Both the position numbers and the translations under genes were made by a program. The notes beneath the pieces are model-generated. The model was given only the letters and a program-made list of their open reading frames with translations, was not told where the DNA came from and searched no databases. Source: Gammaproteobacteria bacterium (GTDB lineage Bacteria > Pseudomonadota > Gammaproteobacteria > DSM-16500). From it: a stretch of 64,000 bases of DNA. The stretch is taken from the NCBI GenBank assembly GCA_013816845.1, contig JACDDU010000001.1:434001-498000 (forward strand), read 5' to 3'. Of the stretch, positions 40,681 to 50,636 are shown piece after piece. Each line of letters opens with the position of its first letter. Position 1 is the first letter of the stretch.

Positions 40681-41349
40681 TTATCGCTTATCATCCACGG
40701 GTGGAATCGAGGCATTATTGCGGAGATCACCTAGTAATTCACGCATTTTTGCTTTAATCATATCGATGGCAATTCGGTTGCCGCCACCACGAGGAACTAT
40801 GAGGTCTGCATAACGTTTAGAAGGATCAATAAATTGCAAGTACATCGGTCGGACTGTTTCTTCGTACTGCTTCAAAACTGAATCCAATGTCCGCCCGCGT
40901 TCTTTAATATCTCTTTTTAAGCGCCGAATTAAACAAATATCTAATGCGGTTTCCATAAAGATTCGGATATCCATTAATTCGCGTAACTGTTTTTCGACAA
41001 ATAATAAGATACCTTCTAATACAATAATGGCATGTTGACCAATCCGTCTCGTTTCACGTTCACGTAAATGCATGGCATGATTGTAAATGGGAACTTCAAC
41101 GGTTTTACCCATTTGCAATTCCATAAGATGTTGATAAAGCAGTTGATGGTCGATGGAGTCAGGATGGTCATAGTTAATTTGCGCGCGTTGTTCAAAGGGA
41201 ATATTACTATGATCTTTGTAATAAGAATCCTCTGAAATAACGACGACTTGATCCGTGCCTAGCTCATTGACAATTGTATTTGCTAATAAACTTTTCCCCG
41301 AGGCAGAAGCGCCAGATATACCAATGATGATGGGACTTTTTCGATTCAA
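40681..41349 (-). CDS. udk: Uridine/cytidine kinase
   Basis: Udk phosphorylates uridine and cytidine in pyrimidine salvage. The 222-residue protein has the P-loop GASASGKS (residues 14-21), EDSYYKD, NYDHPDSIDH, VPIYNHAMHLR and RRLKRDIKERGR, all standard for the family. The C-terminus is slightly longer than in E. coli. Its ATG overlaps the smrA stop by four bases, so the two are translationally coupled. Confidence 0.95.
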   Translation of the reverse strand: MNRKSPIIIGISGASASGKSLLANTIVNELGTDQVVVISEDSYYKDHSNIPFEQRAQINYDHPDSIDHQLLYQHLMELQMGKTVEVPIYNHAMHLRERETRRIGQHAIIVLEGILLFVEKQLRELMDIRIFMETALDICLIRRLKRDIKERGRTLDSVLKQYEETVRPMYLQFIDPSKRYADLIVPRGGGNRIAIDMIKAKMRELLGDLRNNASIPPVDDKR

Positions 41350-41921
41350 AATAAGTCTCCTTTATTTTTGTCGTTTTGTGTGTAAGATAATTGTTTTAAT
41401 AAAACATAAATTGCACCACGGTTACCGTGTAATGGTGCAGCAGAGCAAAAAGCTAAAACATTTTGTATGTCACGTAGCCAGAGATTCAATTTATTCTTTA
41501 AAATCGGCTTTTGGCTATGATGGCCTTTGCCATGAATAATCAGCACTACTCTAATTTCTTGACTCAAACATTGTTTTAAAAAATGAATCACTGCATTCCG
41601 AGCTCCCTCAGAAGTTTCACCATGAAGGTCCAAAATTGCTTCCACATTATATTGACCTTTGCGTAATTTGCGAAGAAATTTATCAGCAATACCCGGCTGC
41701 TTGTAGGAAAGAAATGATTCGCTATCGACTTCAGCTAGGGAGGCTGTTTCATTTAAGACAAAATCATCATGAGGGTCTTGGGGGGTATTTAAGGGTTGCG
41801 TTCGCACTAATACTTTTTTGGGAGCAAGTTTTACTTTTTTTTGTGTTAAAGGTTTTGTACCAGCAACTGCTTGATAAAAAGCATCCAAATCTTCTTTTGT
41901 AATTTTAGTTTTTTTGGACAT
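41346..41921 (-). CDS. Smr-domain protein
   Basis: The 191-residue protein has a basic, low-complexity N-terminal half and a C-terminal Smr domain (about 95-180) with LDLHGETSEGARN, LIIHGKGHH and APLHGNRGAIYVLL. Smr proteins of this size (SmrA/SmrB type) act as endonucleases on nucleic acid, in SmrB at collided ribosomes. The LDLHG and GxGxH motifs are both present, so activity is likely. It is the first gene of a two-gene unit with udk. Confidence 0.92.
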   Translation of the reverse strand: MSKKTKITKEDLDAFYQAVAGTKPLTQKKVKLAPKKVLVRTQPLNTPQDPHDDFVLNETASLAEVDSESFLSYKQPGIADKFLRKLRKGQYNVEAILDLHGETSEGARNAVIHFLKQCLSQEIRVVLIIHGKGHHSQKPILKNKLNLWLRDIQNVLAFCSAAPLHGNRGAIYVLLKQLSYTQNDKNKGDLF

Positions 41922-42099
41922 GAAAAATACAATCCATATCGCGCTCCGTCTGTTTAAAATATTCTACCTTTTACAGCTGGGAAAAGGTTAAAAAATCAAC
42001 GTTTGAGATGGTAAAATCTTCGCTTTTTGCGTATCATTGTGCATCCCATCATGGGACGAAATTGCTTTAGATTACCCTAACCCTTGCGGAAATAAACTC

Positions 42100-42987
42100 A
42101 TGAATAATAGCGATTTTATTCAAAGATTTTTATTTGAAACCTTACCCGTTCGTGGGGAATATATTTTTCTTCACCAATCCTATCAAACGATAATCGCCCA
42201 ACATGAGTATCCCCCAGCGATTAAACGCTTACTTGGAGAAGCTTTAGCGATTAGTGGGATGTTAAGCGCTATCATTAAATTTGAAGGACGACTTACCGTA
42301 CAATTTCAGGGAAAAGGTCCATTAAAGTTATTATTAGCGCAATCGGATCATCAATTTAATTTACGCGGGCTGGCGCAATGGAGCGAAGACCTTACTTATG
42401 AACAATTAATGCAATCGCTTCATGAAGGGATTCTCGTCGTTATGGTCGATCCGTTTAAAAGCCAAAATCGTCAGCAAGGTGTAGTGGAATGGCGTGGAAA
42501 TTCATTGGCCGAGTCGATTGAACATTATTTTCGCGTTTCAGAACAACTTCCTACTACCATCCATTTAGCTGTGGATGACCAATCGGCCGCAGGATTTTTG
42601 TTACAACCTATACCTGGCAAACGCGATAAAATTATTTTAGAAGAGGAAGAAATCGATGCTTATCATCTTAAAGCCCAAAACCTCAATTTAAATCCGACAA
42701 GTCTACTTAAAGGTGATTTGCAAACTTTATTACCAAGTCTCTTTCCAGAAGATGAATTAAGAATTTTTGATAAACACGCTGTAGCTTTTAAATGCACCTG
42801 TTCAAGAGAACGTAGCGGCGAAGCAATCTATATTTTAGGCCGGGCGGAAGCAGAGGCAGAGTTGAAGGATAAGCAAGTTATTACTGTTACGTGTGATTTT
42901 TGTAATCAAGAATTTAATTTTGATCGTCATGATGTGGAATATATTTTTATCTCCCATGAAGAACCACCTAACGCAAACTTACATTAG
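42100..42987 (+). CDS. hslO: Redox-regulated chaperone Hsp33
   Basis: Hsp33 binds unfolded proteins during oxidative stress. The 295-residue protein starts MNNSDFIQRFLFETLPVRGEY, in line with E. coli Hsp33, so ATG 42100 is preferred over the open frame starting at 42037. The C-terminal zinc-redox switch has all four cysteines, CTC and CDFC. GCGGAA lies 11-16 bases upstream as a weak binding site. The stop abuts the RND adaptor gene. Confidence 0.95.
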   Translation: MNNSDFIQRFLFETLPVRGEYIFLHQSYQTIIAQHEYPPAIKRLLGEALAISGMLSAIIKFEGRLTVQFQGKGPLKLLLAQSDHQFNLRGLAQWSEDLTYEQLMQSLHEGILVVMVDPFKSQNRQQGVVEWRGNSLAESIEHYFRVSEQLPTTIHLAVDDQSAAGFLLQPIPGKRDKIILEEEEIDAYHLKAQNLNLNPTSLLKGDLQTLLPSLFPEDELRIFDKHAVAFKCTCSRERSGEAIYILGRAEAEAELKDKQVITVTCDFCNQEFNFDRHDVEYIFISHEEPPNANLH

Positions 42988-42995
42988 TGCATCCT

Positions 42996-44051
42996 ATGAT
43001 AAAGTATAAAAAAATTTGTATCGTATTGTTTGGTTTGATAGCTTTGCTAGTTGTTTGGTTATATATAAATCATTCCGTAAAAGCTGCAAAAATTGAAAAC
43101 CCATCTGTGTGGGTGTCAGCAGTGAAAGTAAAACCATCTCAATTGGAACGCAAAATAACAGCGGTTGGAACATTATTTACTCGGAGTGTAGAAATTACAC
43201 CAGAAGTCGCGGGACATATTAATGCAATTTTATTTCAAGATGGTGTTGAAGTAAAAGCTGAAATGCCTTTATTTAAATTTGAGGATGCAATCTATCAATC
43301 TAAATACGAATTAGCTCAAGCTAAGTTTTCTTACAGTAAAAATAAATACGAGCGAATTAAAATACTGAGTACAAAAGGCATCGTATCAAAGCAAGCGTTG
43401 GATGAAGCTGAAGCTGAGTATAAAGAGAAAAAAGCTGATGCGGATGAGAGTCGCGTTATGCTTAGTAAAATTAAATTAACAGCACCTTTCGACGGTATAT
43501 TGAGTCGAAGTAAAGTAAATATTGGTGAATTCGTTACCATCGGTCAAAGTTTAGTGACCCTTACTGATACAACCCATTTGCGTGTTGAATATCATGTACC
43601 TGAGACTTTCCTTCGTTATATTAAACCGGGTCAACCTGTCCAAATTACCACACCCGCCTTTCCTAATAAAAAATTTTTTGGAAAAGTTGCCTACATTGCT
43701 CCTACACTAAATTCAGATAATCGGTCTCTTTCCCTTTATGCGGAAATTGAGAATCCAAAGCATGAATTATTATCGGGGATGTTTGTGAATGTTGAACATT
43801 CATTAGGAAATAGTGAGCATATTTTATTGATTCCTGCGCGCAGTTTAGTACCAGGCTTAGAAGGCGAACAAGTGTTTAAAATTGTGGATCGAAAAGCCCA
43901 GCCTGTACCCGTTGAAGTCGGTACGCGACTTGCAGCTGAGATACAAATTGTCAAAGGATTAAGCGCAAATGATATTGTCATCACGGATGGGCAATTAAAA
44001 GTTAAAAAAGGTTTGCCCGTTGAATTCAAATTAGAAGACCGCACATCGTGA
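42996..44051 (+). CDS. RND efflux periplasmic adaptor (membrane fusion protein)
   Basis: This adaptor joins an inner-membrane RND pump to an outer-membrane channel. The 351-residue protein has an N-terminal helix anchor (IVLFGLIALLVVWLYI), a lipoyl half (VTPEVAGHINAILFQDGVEVK type), a helical hairpin (about 110-165), the second lipoyl half with LTAPFDGILSRSKVNIGEFV, and beta-barrel domains. GTG at 42987, overlapping the hslO stop by one base, is an alternative start three codons earlier. The permease gene overlaps it by four bases. There is no outer-membrane factor gene here. Confidence 0.92.
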   Translation: MIKYKKICIVLFGLIALLVVWLYINHSVKAAKIENPSVWVSAVKVKPSQLERKITAVGTLFTRSVEITPEVAGHINAILFQDGVEVKAEMPLFKFEDAIYQSKYELAQAKFSYSKNKYERIKILSTKGIVSKQALDEAEAEYKEKKADADESRVMLSKIKLTAPFDGILSRSKVNIGEFVTIGQSLVTLTDTTHLRVEYHVPETFLRYIKPGQPVQITTPAFPNKKFFGKVAYIAPTLNSDNRSLSLYAEIENPKHELLSGMFVNVEHSLGNSEHILLIPARSLVPGLEGEQVFKIVDRKAQPVPVEVGTRLAAEIQIVKGLSANDIVITDGQLKVKKGLPVEFKLEDRTS

Positions 44052-47000
44052 ACTTACCTGGATTTTGTATTCACCGACCCGCTTTTACGATCGTCATTAG
44101 TCTCCTATTAATCATTGTTGGCGTGATTGGCTATATGAATTTGCCGATTCGCTGGATTCCGAGCGTCATCCCACCTGAGGTTAGTATTCAAACAGCGTAT
44201 CCCGGGGCAAACGCTAAAATAGTTGAGAAAGATGTTACTAAAGTTATTGAAGAAATGTTATCAGGATTGAGTGGCGTTGAAACGCTTACTTCTGCAAGTC
44301 GTCAAGGCGAATCACAAATTTCAATTACCTTCAAACTTGGTAAAAATATGGATACAGTGGTGGAAGATGTGCGTAGTAGCATTGAACGAGTGCGAGGTAT
44401 TTTACCACGAGAAGCGGAAAATCCCATTGTCCGCAAAGCCGATCCTGATAATCAACCCATTATGTATGTTTCATTTTTTAACCCAAATTATTCGCCCCGT
44501 GAACTTAGTGATTATGTTGAGAAATATATATTACCTTCATTTGAAACGATTGAGGGTGTAGGAAATGCGCCTTTGTACGGTAAACGAAATACTGCATTAA
44601 GGGTTGCACTCGATCCATTGAAAATGGCAAGTTCCAAAGTAAGTATTGAAGAAGTTAATCAAGCTTTACAAGAGCAAAGTCTTTCGTTGCCCACCGGTCA
44701 AATCAGAGGGATTGATCGCAATTATAGCGTTGTGCTTAATACCGCATTAAAAACTGAAGATGAATTCAATCATTTAATTATTCGCAAAAATCAAAATCAA
44801 CTCGTTCGCTTAAGTGATATTGGTGATGCTAAGTTTGCGCCTGAAGATACTTATTCAGCTTTCCGTGTGATGACCAAACCTGCGCTTGCCATAGGGATAG
44901 TGCCGCAATCCACAGCAAATCCATTAGATGTTGAACAAAGAGTGCAAAAAACTTTAGCCGATCTTAAACGCAGCTTACCCGCGGGCATGATAATGAGTGT
45001 TGAATACAATCAAGCTGATTACATTCGTGCTTCAATTCATAGTGTTTACGAATCTTTTATTGAAGCAATACTTTTTGTTTGGATTGTTATTTTCGCTTTT
45101 TTATGCAGCTTTCGTGCCACCCTTATTCCTATTATCACCATTCCTGTGTGCTTAATTGCGTCATTTGCTTTTTTATATTTCTTGGGATTTTCCATTAATA
45201 CTTTAACTCTCATGGCACTTGTACTTGCCATTGGACTTGTGGTTGATGACGCCATTGTGATGTTAGAAAATGTCAGTCGTCATATTGAAAATGGCTTGCC
45301 TGTTTTTCAAGCTGCGCTTATTGGTAGTAAAGAAATAATTTTTCCTATCATTGCTATGACGATTACGCTAACAGCTGTTTACGCGCCCATCGCTTTTACA
45401 CCAGGCTTACTAGGTGTTCTATTTAGAGAATTCACTTTTACTTTAGCTGGTGCTGTATTAATTTCGGGTATTGTCGCGCTAACCCTATCTCCAATGATGT
45501 GTGCACGTTTTCTCAAAGCAACATCAGGGGCGCCGAGTCGCTATTCAGTTTGGCTGACAAAGGGTATGACTGGGTTACAGAATCGGTATAAATTACTTTT
45601 GCAACGGGTATTTGGTCGTCGCAAATGGGTCATGCTAGGACTCATCTTAACTCTAATTTCTGGATTTGGTTTATATCATTTTATTTCTGCTGAGTTATCC
45701 CCAGCTGAAGATATGAATGAAATTAACGTTTATGTCATGGCTCCTCGTAGCGCAAGCTTTGAGTATACGGACAGTTATGTTCGCCAACTTGAAGCGATAT
45801 ATTCAACTATGCCTGAAATAGAATCATTTTTTAGTCAGGGAGGCAGGTATTCGCCTTCCTTTGCTTATCAAGTTTTAAAATTGAAACCTAAAGGATTACG
45901 CACTAGAACCGCTGATGAAATTATTCATGCTATTACTTCGCAAGCAGACCGCATTACTGGCATTCGAATCAATGTATTTACACCGAAACCTGCGCTCGCT
46001 GAAATTGCGCAAGGTGATTCGGGCGATAATTTAGGTTTAGTGCTCATGACAACGAATGAGTACGCTGATTTACAAAAATCAACGCAACAAATTATGGAGC
46101 TCATTAGGCAAGACCTTGGTTTTGTGCATGTAGAAAATGGATTGAAGTGGGATACGGAGCAGTTTGAATTGAATATTGAAAGAGATAAAATTGCTGATTT
46201 AAATGTATCTCTCAATACAATTAATAACACCTTATCTACTTTAATCGCTGGAAAAAAAATTGGCAAGATCGATGATGCTAATATACTTGTACAAATGAAA
46301 GATAGCTTCCTCACTGATCCAAATTTATTTCAACAACTGTATGTGCGAAATTTACAAGGTAATATGATCGCGCTTTCTCAATTAGTATCAATTAAAGAAA
46401 CAGTAACTTCGCAAGTTTTTCGGCATTACAATCGTCTACGTTCTGATACAATTGCTGTTACTTTAGCGCCGACGTTTAAATTAGCCGACGCTATTAAGAA
46501 ATTAGAAACTATTGCTAAAGCTAATTTGCCGGATAGTATTAAGTTCAGTTTCACCGGAGAAGCCAAAAGTTTTCTAGAATCAAATGGGAAAGTCATCTTT
46601 ACTTTTACGTTAGCCCTCATTTTTATTTATTTAGTTTTAGTTGCTCAGTTTGAAAGTTTCATCGATCCCTTTGTCATTCTGTTTACCGTTCCTTTTGCGG
46701 TCATTGGTGCATTTATAACCCTCAAATTATTTGGCGGTACGTTTAATATCTACAGCAACATAGGCTTAATCACGTTGATTGGGCTGGTTGCGAAGCACGG
46801 CATTTTAATCACTGATTTTGCAAATCGTTTGCGGAGAGAAGGGTATTCAATTAATGATGCAATCATACAATCTGCTATGCTACGAATTCGACCGATCCTC
46901 ATGACGACTGCAGCCATGATTTTAGGTGCCATGCCACTTGCTTTTGCGTATGGTCCTGGCGCTGAGAGTAGACAGCAAATTGGCTTGGTGATTACAGGAG

Positions 47001-47101
47001 GATTGTTTTTTGGGACTGTTTTCTCCTTATTTGTGGTCCCCGTGATGTATACTTATTTTGCACCTTTTAGAAAAATATCTATCCTTAAAGAGCAGACTTA
47101 A
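44048..47101 (+). CDS. RND-family multidrug efflux permease
   Basis: The 1017-residue protein is a full-length AcrB/MexB-like proton antiporter with 12 membrane helices and two large periplasmic loops. The proton relay is visible: VVDDAIVMLEN in helix 4 has the two aspartates and GLVAKHGILITDFAN in helix 10 has the lysine. It starts with GTG at 44048 that overlaps the adaptor stop (GTGA), followed by NLPGFCIHRPAFTIVISLLL. The sequence type is nearer to the single-pump HAE1 group than to the metal pumps. The substrate is unknown. Confidence 0.94.
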   Translation: MNLPGFCIHRPAFTIVISLLLIIVGVIGYMNLPIRWIPSVIPPEVSIQTAYPGANAKIVEKDVTKVIEEMLSGLSGVETLTSASRQGESQISITFKLGKNMDTVVEDVRSSIERVRGILPREAENPIVRKADPDNQPIMYVSFFNPNYSPRELSDYVEKYILPSFETIEGVGNAPLYGKRNTALRVALDPLKMASSKVSIEEVNQALQEQSLSLPTGQIRGIDRNYSVVLNTALKTEDEFNHLIIRKNQNQLVRLSDIGDAKFAPEDTYSAFRVMTKPALAIGIVPQSTANPLDVEQRVQKTLADLKRSLPAGMIMSVEYNQADYIRASIHSVYESFIEAILFVWIVIFAFLCSFRATLIPIITIPVCLIASFAFLYFLGFSINTLTLMALVLAIGLVVDDAIVMLENVSRHIENGLPVFQAALIGSKEIIFPIIAMTITLTAVYAPIAFTPGLLGVLFREFTFTLAGAVLISGIVALTLSPMMCARFLKATSGAPSRYSVWLTKGMTGLQNRYKLLLQRVFGRRKWVMLGLILTLISGFGLYHFISAELSPAEDMNEINVYVMAPRSASFEYTDSYVRQLEAIYSTMPEIESFFSQGGRYSPSFAYQVLKLKPKGLRTRTADEIIHAITSQADRITGIRINVFTPKPALAEIAQGDSGDNLGLVLMTTNEYADLQKSTQQIMELIRQDLGFVHVENGLKWDTEQFELNIERDKIADLNVSLNTINNTLSTLIAGKKIGKIDDANILVQMKDSFLTDPNLFQQLYVRNLQGNMIALSQLVSIKETVTSQVFRHYNRLRSDTIAVTLAPTFKLADAIKKLETIAKANLPDSIKFSFTGEAKSFLESNGKVIFTFTLALIFIYLVLVAQFESFIDPFVILFTVPFAVIGAFITLKLFGGTFNIYSNIGLITLIGLVAKHGILITDFANRLRREGYSINDAIIQSAMLRIRPILMTTAAMILGAMPLAFAYGPGAESRQQIGLVITGGLFFGTVFSLFVVPVMYTYFAPFRKISILKEQT

Positions 47102-47103
47102 CT

Positions 47104-47661
47104 ATGAAATTCCTTTATGACATTCTTCCGGTTTTTTTATTTTTCATCGCATTTAAATTCTATGATATTTACGTTGCGACAGTTGTGGGTATTATTGCAA
47201 CGCTTCTGCAAGTTTTTATTACACGCCTCTGGCATGGGAAATGGGATAATAAAGAATTAATTACTTGTGGCGTCTTTATTATTTTTGGCGGCATGACGCT
47301 TTATTTTCATAATCCGATTTTTGTCAAATGGAAACCTACTATTGTATTTGGTATTTTTTCAATCGTAATTTTTGCTACCCAATTCATTACAGCGAAGCCT
47401 CTGATGCAACGGTTAATGGAGAATGCTTTAGGTGAAAAAGGCATCGTTCCACCTAAAGTTTGGTTGCGCATTAATTTAATTTGGAGTGCGTTTTTTCTTG
47501 GTATGGCTGCGTTGAATCTCTATATAGCTTACTACATGAGTAATGAAGCATGGGTTAATTTTAAATTTTATGGCATTTCTCTGGCGCTAATCGGTATTAG
47601 CGTTGTGCAAGCTGTTTATTTGATTCGTTTTACCTCAGAGACAGATAAAAACAATGGTTAA
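47104..47661 (+). CDS. yciB: Inner-membrane septation protein A (YciB)
   Basis: The 185-residue integral membrane protein begins MKFLYDILPVFLFFIAFKFYD, the family hallmark, and has five predicted helices, with WKPTIVFG, NxxWSAFFLGMAALNLYIA and WVNFKFYG. YciB is involved in cell envelope integrity and septation. It starts 2 bp after the RND permease and overlaps bolA by 8 bp. Confidence 0.95.
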   Translation: MKFLYDILPVFLFFIAFKFYDIYVATVVGIIATLLQVFITRLWHGKWDNKELITCGVFIIFGGMTLYFHNPIFVKWKPTIVFGIFSIVIFATQFITAKPLMQRLMENALGEKGIVPPKVWLRINLIWSAFFLGMAALNLYIAYYMSNEAWVNFKFYGISLALIGISVVQAVYLIRFTSETDKNNG

Positions 47662-47920
47662 TGCTGTCAATAAAAAAGAGCTCATCATCAAACGTTTGCA
47701 AGAAAAATTTTCTCCAGTCTTACTGGACGTGATTGATGAGAGTGATAAGCATATTGGACATGCTGGCCACCAAGGTGGCGGTCGGCATTTTGCTATTATC
47801 ATTTCAAGCGAAAGTTTCATTGGATTGAATCGAGTTGATGTACATCGAAAAATTTATGCTTTATTTAATGATTTGATCCCAGATGAAATTCACGCACTAC
47901 GCATTGTAATTAAGCGCTGA
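47654..47920 (+). CDS. BolA-family protein
   Basis: The 88-residue protein has the BolA fold signature: DESDKHIGHAGHQGGGRHF followed by FIGLNRVDVHRKIYALFNDLI and IHALRI. BolA proteins work with monothiol glutaredoxins in iron-sulfur cluster trafficking or act as stress regulators; the His residues likely bind the shared cluster. It overlaps yciB by 8 bp and ends one base before the convergent prmB stop. Confidence 0.93.
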   Translation: MVNAVNKKELIIKRLQEKFSPVLLDVIDESDKHIGHAGHQGGGRHFAIIISSESFIGLNRVDVHRKIYALFNDLIPDEIHALRIVIKR

Positions 47921-47921
47921 T

Positions 47922-48836
47922 TCAATCTTGAGCGGCAAGAATTGTGCTGCATTCATTAAGCTGCTCTGCTGTTAATAACAAAACACCACCTTCGCTCTTT
48001 TCAAAGTCAATCCATGTGAAGGGGATATGACCAAAGTGTTCAGTCAGTGCGTTTTCAGCATTTCCAACCTCAATAATTAAAATACCATCTTTATGTAAGA
48101 AACTTTTGGCTTGCTGCAGAATTTGTAAAACGATGTCCAAGCCATTTTCTCCTGCCACTAAACCTAGTGTGGGTTCATGGTTGTATTCATGCGGAAGATT
48201 GGCCATCTCATCGTTCGTGACATAGGGCGGATTGCTAATAATGATGTCATATTTTTTTTGAGGTAAGGCGGTAAACAAATCTGACTCATATAGCTTGACT
48301 TGATTTTCTACATTGTGACGTAAGATATTAATTTTGGCGACAGCTAATGCATCTTTTGAAATATCACTGGCATCGACTTCTGTTTCTGGAAAATATTTAG
48401 CACAAGCAATGGCGATACAGCCTGATCCCGTACATAAATCTAAAATTTGATGTACATGATCCTGATCAATCCAAGGTGTAAAATGCTTTTCAATCAATTC
48501 AAATAATGAAGACCGGGGAATTAATACGCGTTCATCGACATAAAAAGGAAGATGAGCAAACCAAGCTTGATTTGTTAAATACGGAACGGGAATACGATCT
48601 TTAACCCGTTTTTCAATTAAGTTTTCTAATTTCTGTTGTTCTTGCTGAGTAAGATTGGCATTAAGAATAACAGGATTAATATCGGTGGGTAGATGCAAAG
48701 TATGGAGAACCAACGCAAGCGCTTCATCCCAAGCATTATCTGTACCGTGTCCATAGTATAATGTCGTTTCAGCAAAAAGCGTATTTGCAAAACGGATGTA
48801 ATCAAGTATCGTTTTCAGTTGGTTATATTTCAGCAT
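47922..48836 (-). CDS. prmB: 50S ribosomal protein L3 glutamine methyltransferase
   Basis: PrmB methylates a glutamine in ribosomal protein L3. The 304-residue protein has YYGHGTDNAWDEALAL and RVLIPRSSLFELI, which separate PrmB from the release-factor enzyme PrmC, and the Rossmann motif DLCTGSGCIAIA plus the catalytic NPPY in IISNPPYVT. Length is usual. The gene is single on the minus strand, divergent from nagZ. Confidence 0.93.
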   Translation of the reverse strand: MLKYNQLKTILDYIRFANTLFAETTLYYGHGTDNAWDEALALVLHTLHLPTDINPVILNANLTQQEQQKLENLIEKRVKDRIPVPYLTNQAWFAHLPFYVDERVLIPRSSLFELIEKHFTPWIDQDHVHQILDLCTGSGCIAIACAKYFPETEVDASDISKDALAVAKINILRHNVENQVKLYESDLFTALPQKKYDIIISNPPYVTNDEMANLPHEYNHEPTLGLVAGENGLDIVLQILQQAKSFLHKDGILIIEVGNAENALTEHFGHIPFTWIDFEKSEGGVLLLTAEQLNECSTILAAQD

Positions 48837-48977
48837 TAATAGTATCTTTTTTTTGCCATCATACCAGGGAGTTTTGATTGAGCGCTAGTGAAATCAAGTT
48901 TAGGCAGCATGCCGGATACTACATATCCATCGATAATGCGTTTATACTTGATATTTTTATTATCAAGATGGTTACGA

Positions 48978-50021
48978 ATGGCTAATGCAACGTTAGGTAG
49001 TTTGATTATTGATATAGAAGGGGCAGTGCTATCGCCTGAAGAAAGGGAATTATTAGCTTATCCGCTTGTCGGCGGTTTAGTTTTATTTGCACGTAATTAT
49101 GAATCGCGCGCCCAACTTCGCGCACTTTGTGCATCAATTAGGGCCATTCGAGCCCAACCCTTGCTCATTCTTGTTGATCAGGAAGGAGGACGAGTACAAC
49201 GTTTTCAGGCTGAATTCACTAAACTTCCCGCTCTATATAAAATTGGACAACTTTTTAACGATGACCCGGTTAAAGCTCTCCACCTTGCTCATTTGGTCGG
49301 ATGGGTGATGGCAGCAGAACTACTCGCTGCGGGTTTAGATCTTAGTTTGGCCCCCATCCTTGATCTTTATCATCCGGAAAGTAAGGCCATTGCTAATCGA
49401 GCATTCCATACAGACCCTCAAGTGGTTATTGTATTAACTCGCGAACTTATTAAAGGAATGAATCGAGCTGGCATGGCCGCTTGTGGTAAGCATTTTCCAG
49501 GTCATGGTGATATCTTACTGGATTCCCATGTGGCGATGCCTACCGATCCACGCAGCCTCGAAACACTTTTAAATCGAGATTTAAAGCCTTTCATTGCTTT
49601 AATCCAAGAAGACATTCCTGGTATTATGGCGGCGCATATTATCTATGAGGCTGTTGATTCAAAGCCGATTGGATTTTCCAGTGTTTGGCTAAAGGATATT
49701 TTACGCAAGCAACTGGGGTTTAAAGGACTAATTTTTAGCGATGATTTAAATATGGAAGGCGCTAATGTTTCCGATAACTATGCAGACCGTTTTCAAATTG
49801 CGCGCGCTGCAGGATGTGATTTTATTTTATTGTGTAATAATCGCCCCGGTGTCATTCAAATTTTGGATAACGTTAGAATTAAAGATCATCAAGTACAAAA
49901 CCAATGGCAAATTTTACGCGGGAAGCCTCACCCGTCCTATAACGCTGCCGATCCTATTTGGCAAGCTTTAAATCAAGCTCAAAAAAAATTGGCTGAGTTT
50001 AGTGAACGTTCTCAACATTAA
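48978..50021 (+). CDS. nagZ: Beta-N-acetylhexosaminidase NagZ
   Basis: NagZ removes GlcNAc from anhydro-muropeptides in cell-wall recycling. The 347-residue protein carries the GH3 signature KHFPGHGDILLDSH with the catalytic His, VDQEGGRVQRF, and the nucleophile Asp in IFSDDLNMEGA. I chose ATG 48978 (MANATLGSLIIDIEG) over the open frame from 48888, because the extra N-terminal 30 residues are not family-like and overlap the promoter region. hpt follows 14 bp later. Confidence 0.94.
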   Translation: MANATLGSLIIDIEGAVLSPEERELLAYPLVGGLVLFARNYESRAQLRALCASIRAIRAQPLLILVDQEGGRVQRFQAEFTKLPALYKIGQLFNDDPVKALHLAHLVGWVMAAELLAAGLDLSLAPILDLYHPESKAIANRAFHTDPQVVIVLTRELIKGMNRAGMAACGKHFPGHGDILLDSHVAMPTDPRSLETLLNRDLKPFIALIQEDIPGIMAAHIIYEAVDSKPIGFSSVWLKDILRKQLGFKGLIFSDDLNMEGANVSDNYADRFQIARAAGCDFILLCNNRPGVIQILDNVRIKDHQVQNQWQILRGKPHPSYNAADPIWQALNQAQKKLAEFSERSQH

Positions 50022-50035
50022 TTTTAGGTAATAAG

Positions 50036-50617
50036 ATGTTAAATATGATGACTCGACCCGATGAACTCCAAGCAATCTTAACCGAAGCTGAGTGTATTTA
50101 TAGCTTTGATGAAATCAATGAAGCATTAGACCGCGTCGCCTCTGAAATTACGGAAGAATTAAAAGAGACGAAACCTTTAATTTTAAGTGTAATGACGGGG
50201 GGCTTGATTATGACGGGACACTTAGTGACTCGTCTCCATTTCCCTTTAGAAATTGATTATATTCACGCAACCCGTTATCGCGGCGCAACCCGAGGTGGTG
50301 ACTTGCATTGGCTTGTTGAGCCAAGAATTGATTTGAAAAACCGAACAATTTTAATTATCGATGACATTATGGATGGTGGCTTGACCTTGTCTGCGATTGC
50401 CGATTATTGCGAACAAGCCAAAGCCAGTGCAATTTATAGTGCAGTGATGGTTAACAAACAGCGTATTCGTGAGCCCGGTGTGACTTTGGAACCCAATTTT
50501 GTGGGTGTCACAACACCAGATAAATTTTTATTTGGTTTTGGATTGGATTATCACGAATATTTACGCAATGTCCCCGGCATTTATGTGGTACCTGATCGTT
50601 TTTTAGATAAAAAATAA
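50036..50617 (+). CDS. hpt: Hypoxanthine-guanine phosphoribosyltransferase
   Basis: This purine salvage enzyme converts hypoxanthine or guanine to the nucleotide with PRPP. The 193-residue protein has the PRPP-binding loop ILIIDDIMDGGLTL and a flexible loop region THYRGATRGG-like sequence (ATRYRGATRGGDLHW). The gene order nagZ-hpt also occurs in other Gammaproteobacteria, by memory. The ATG at 50036 has TAGGTAA upstream; a second Met lies at residue 4. Confidence 0.9.
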   Translation: MLNMMTRPDELQAILTEAECIYSFDEINEALDRVASEITEELKETKPLILSVMTGGLIMTGHLVTRLHFPLEIDYIHATRYRGATRGGDLHWLVEPRIDLKNRTILIIDDIMDGGLTLSAIADYCEQAKASAIYSAVMVNKQRIREPGVTLEPNFVGVTTPDKFLFGFGLDYHEYLRNVPGIYVVPDRFLDKK

Positions 50618-50636
50618 TTCAAGCGCAAGGATAGCT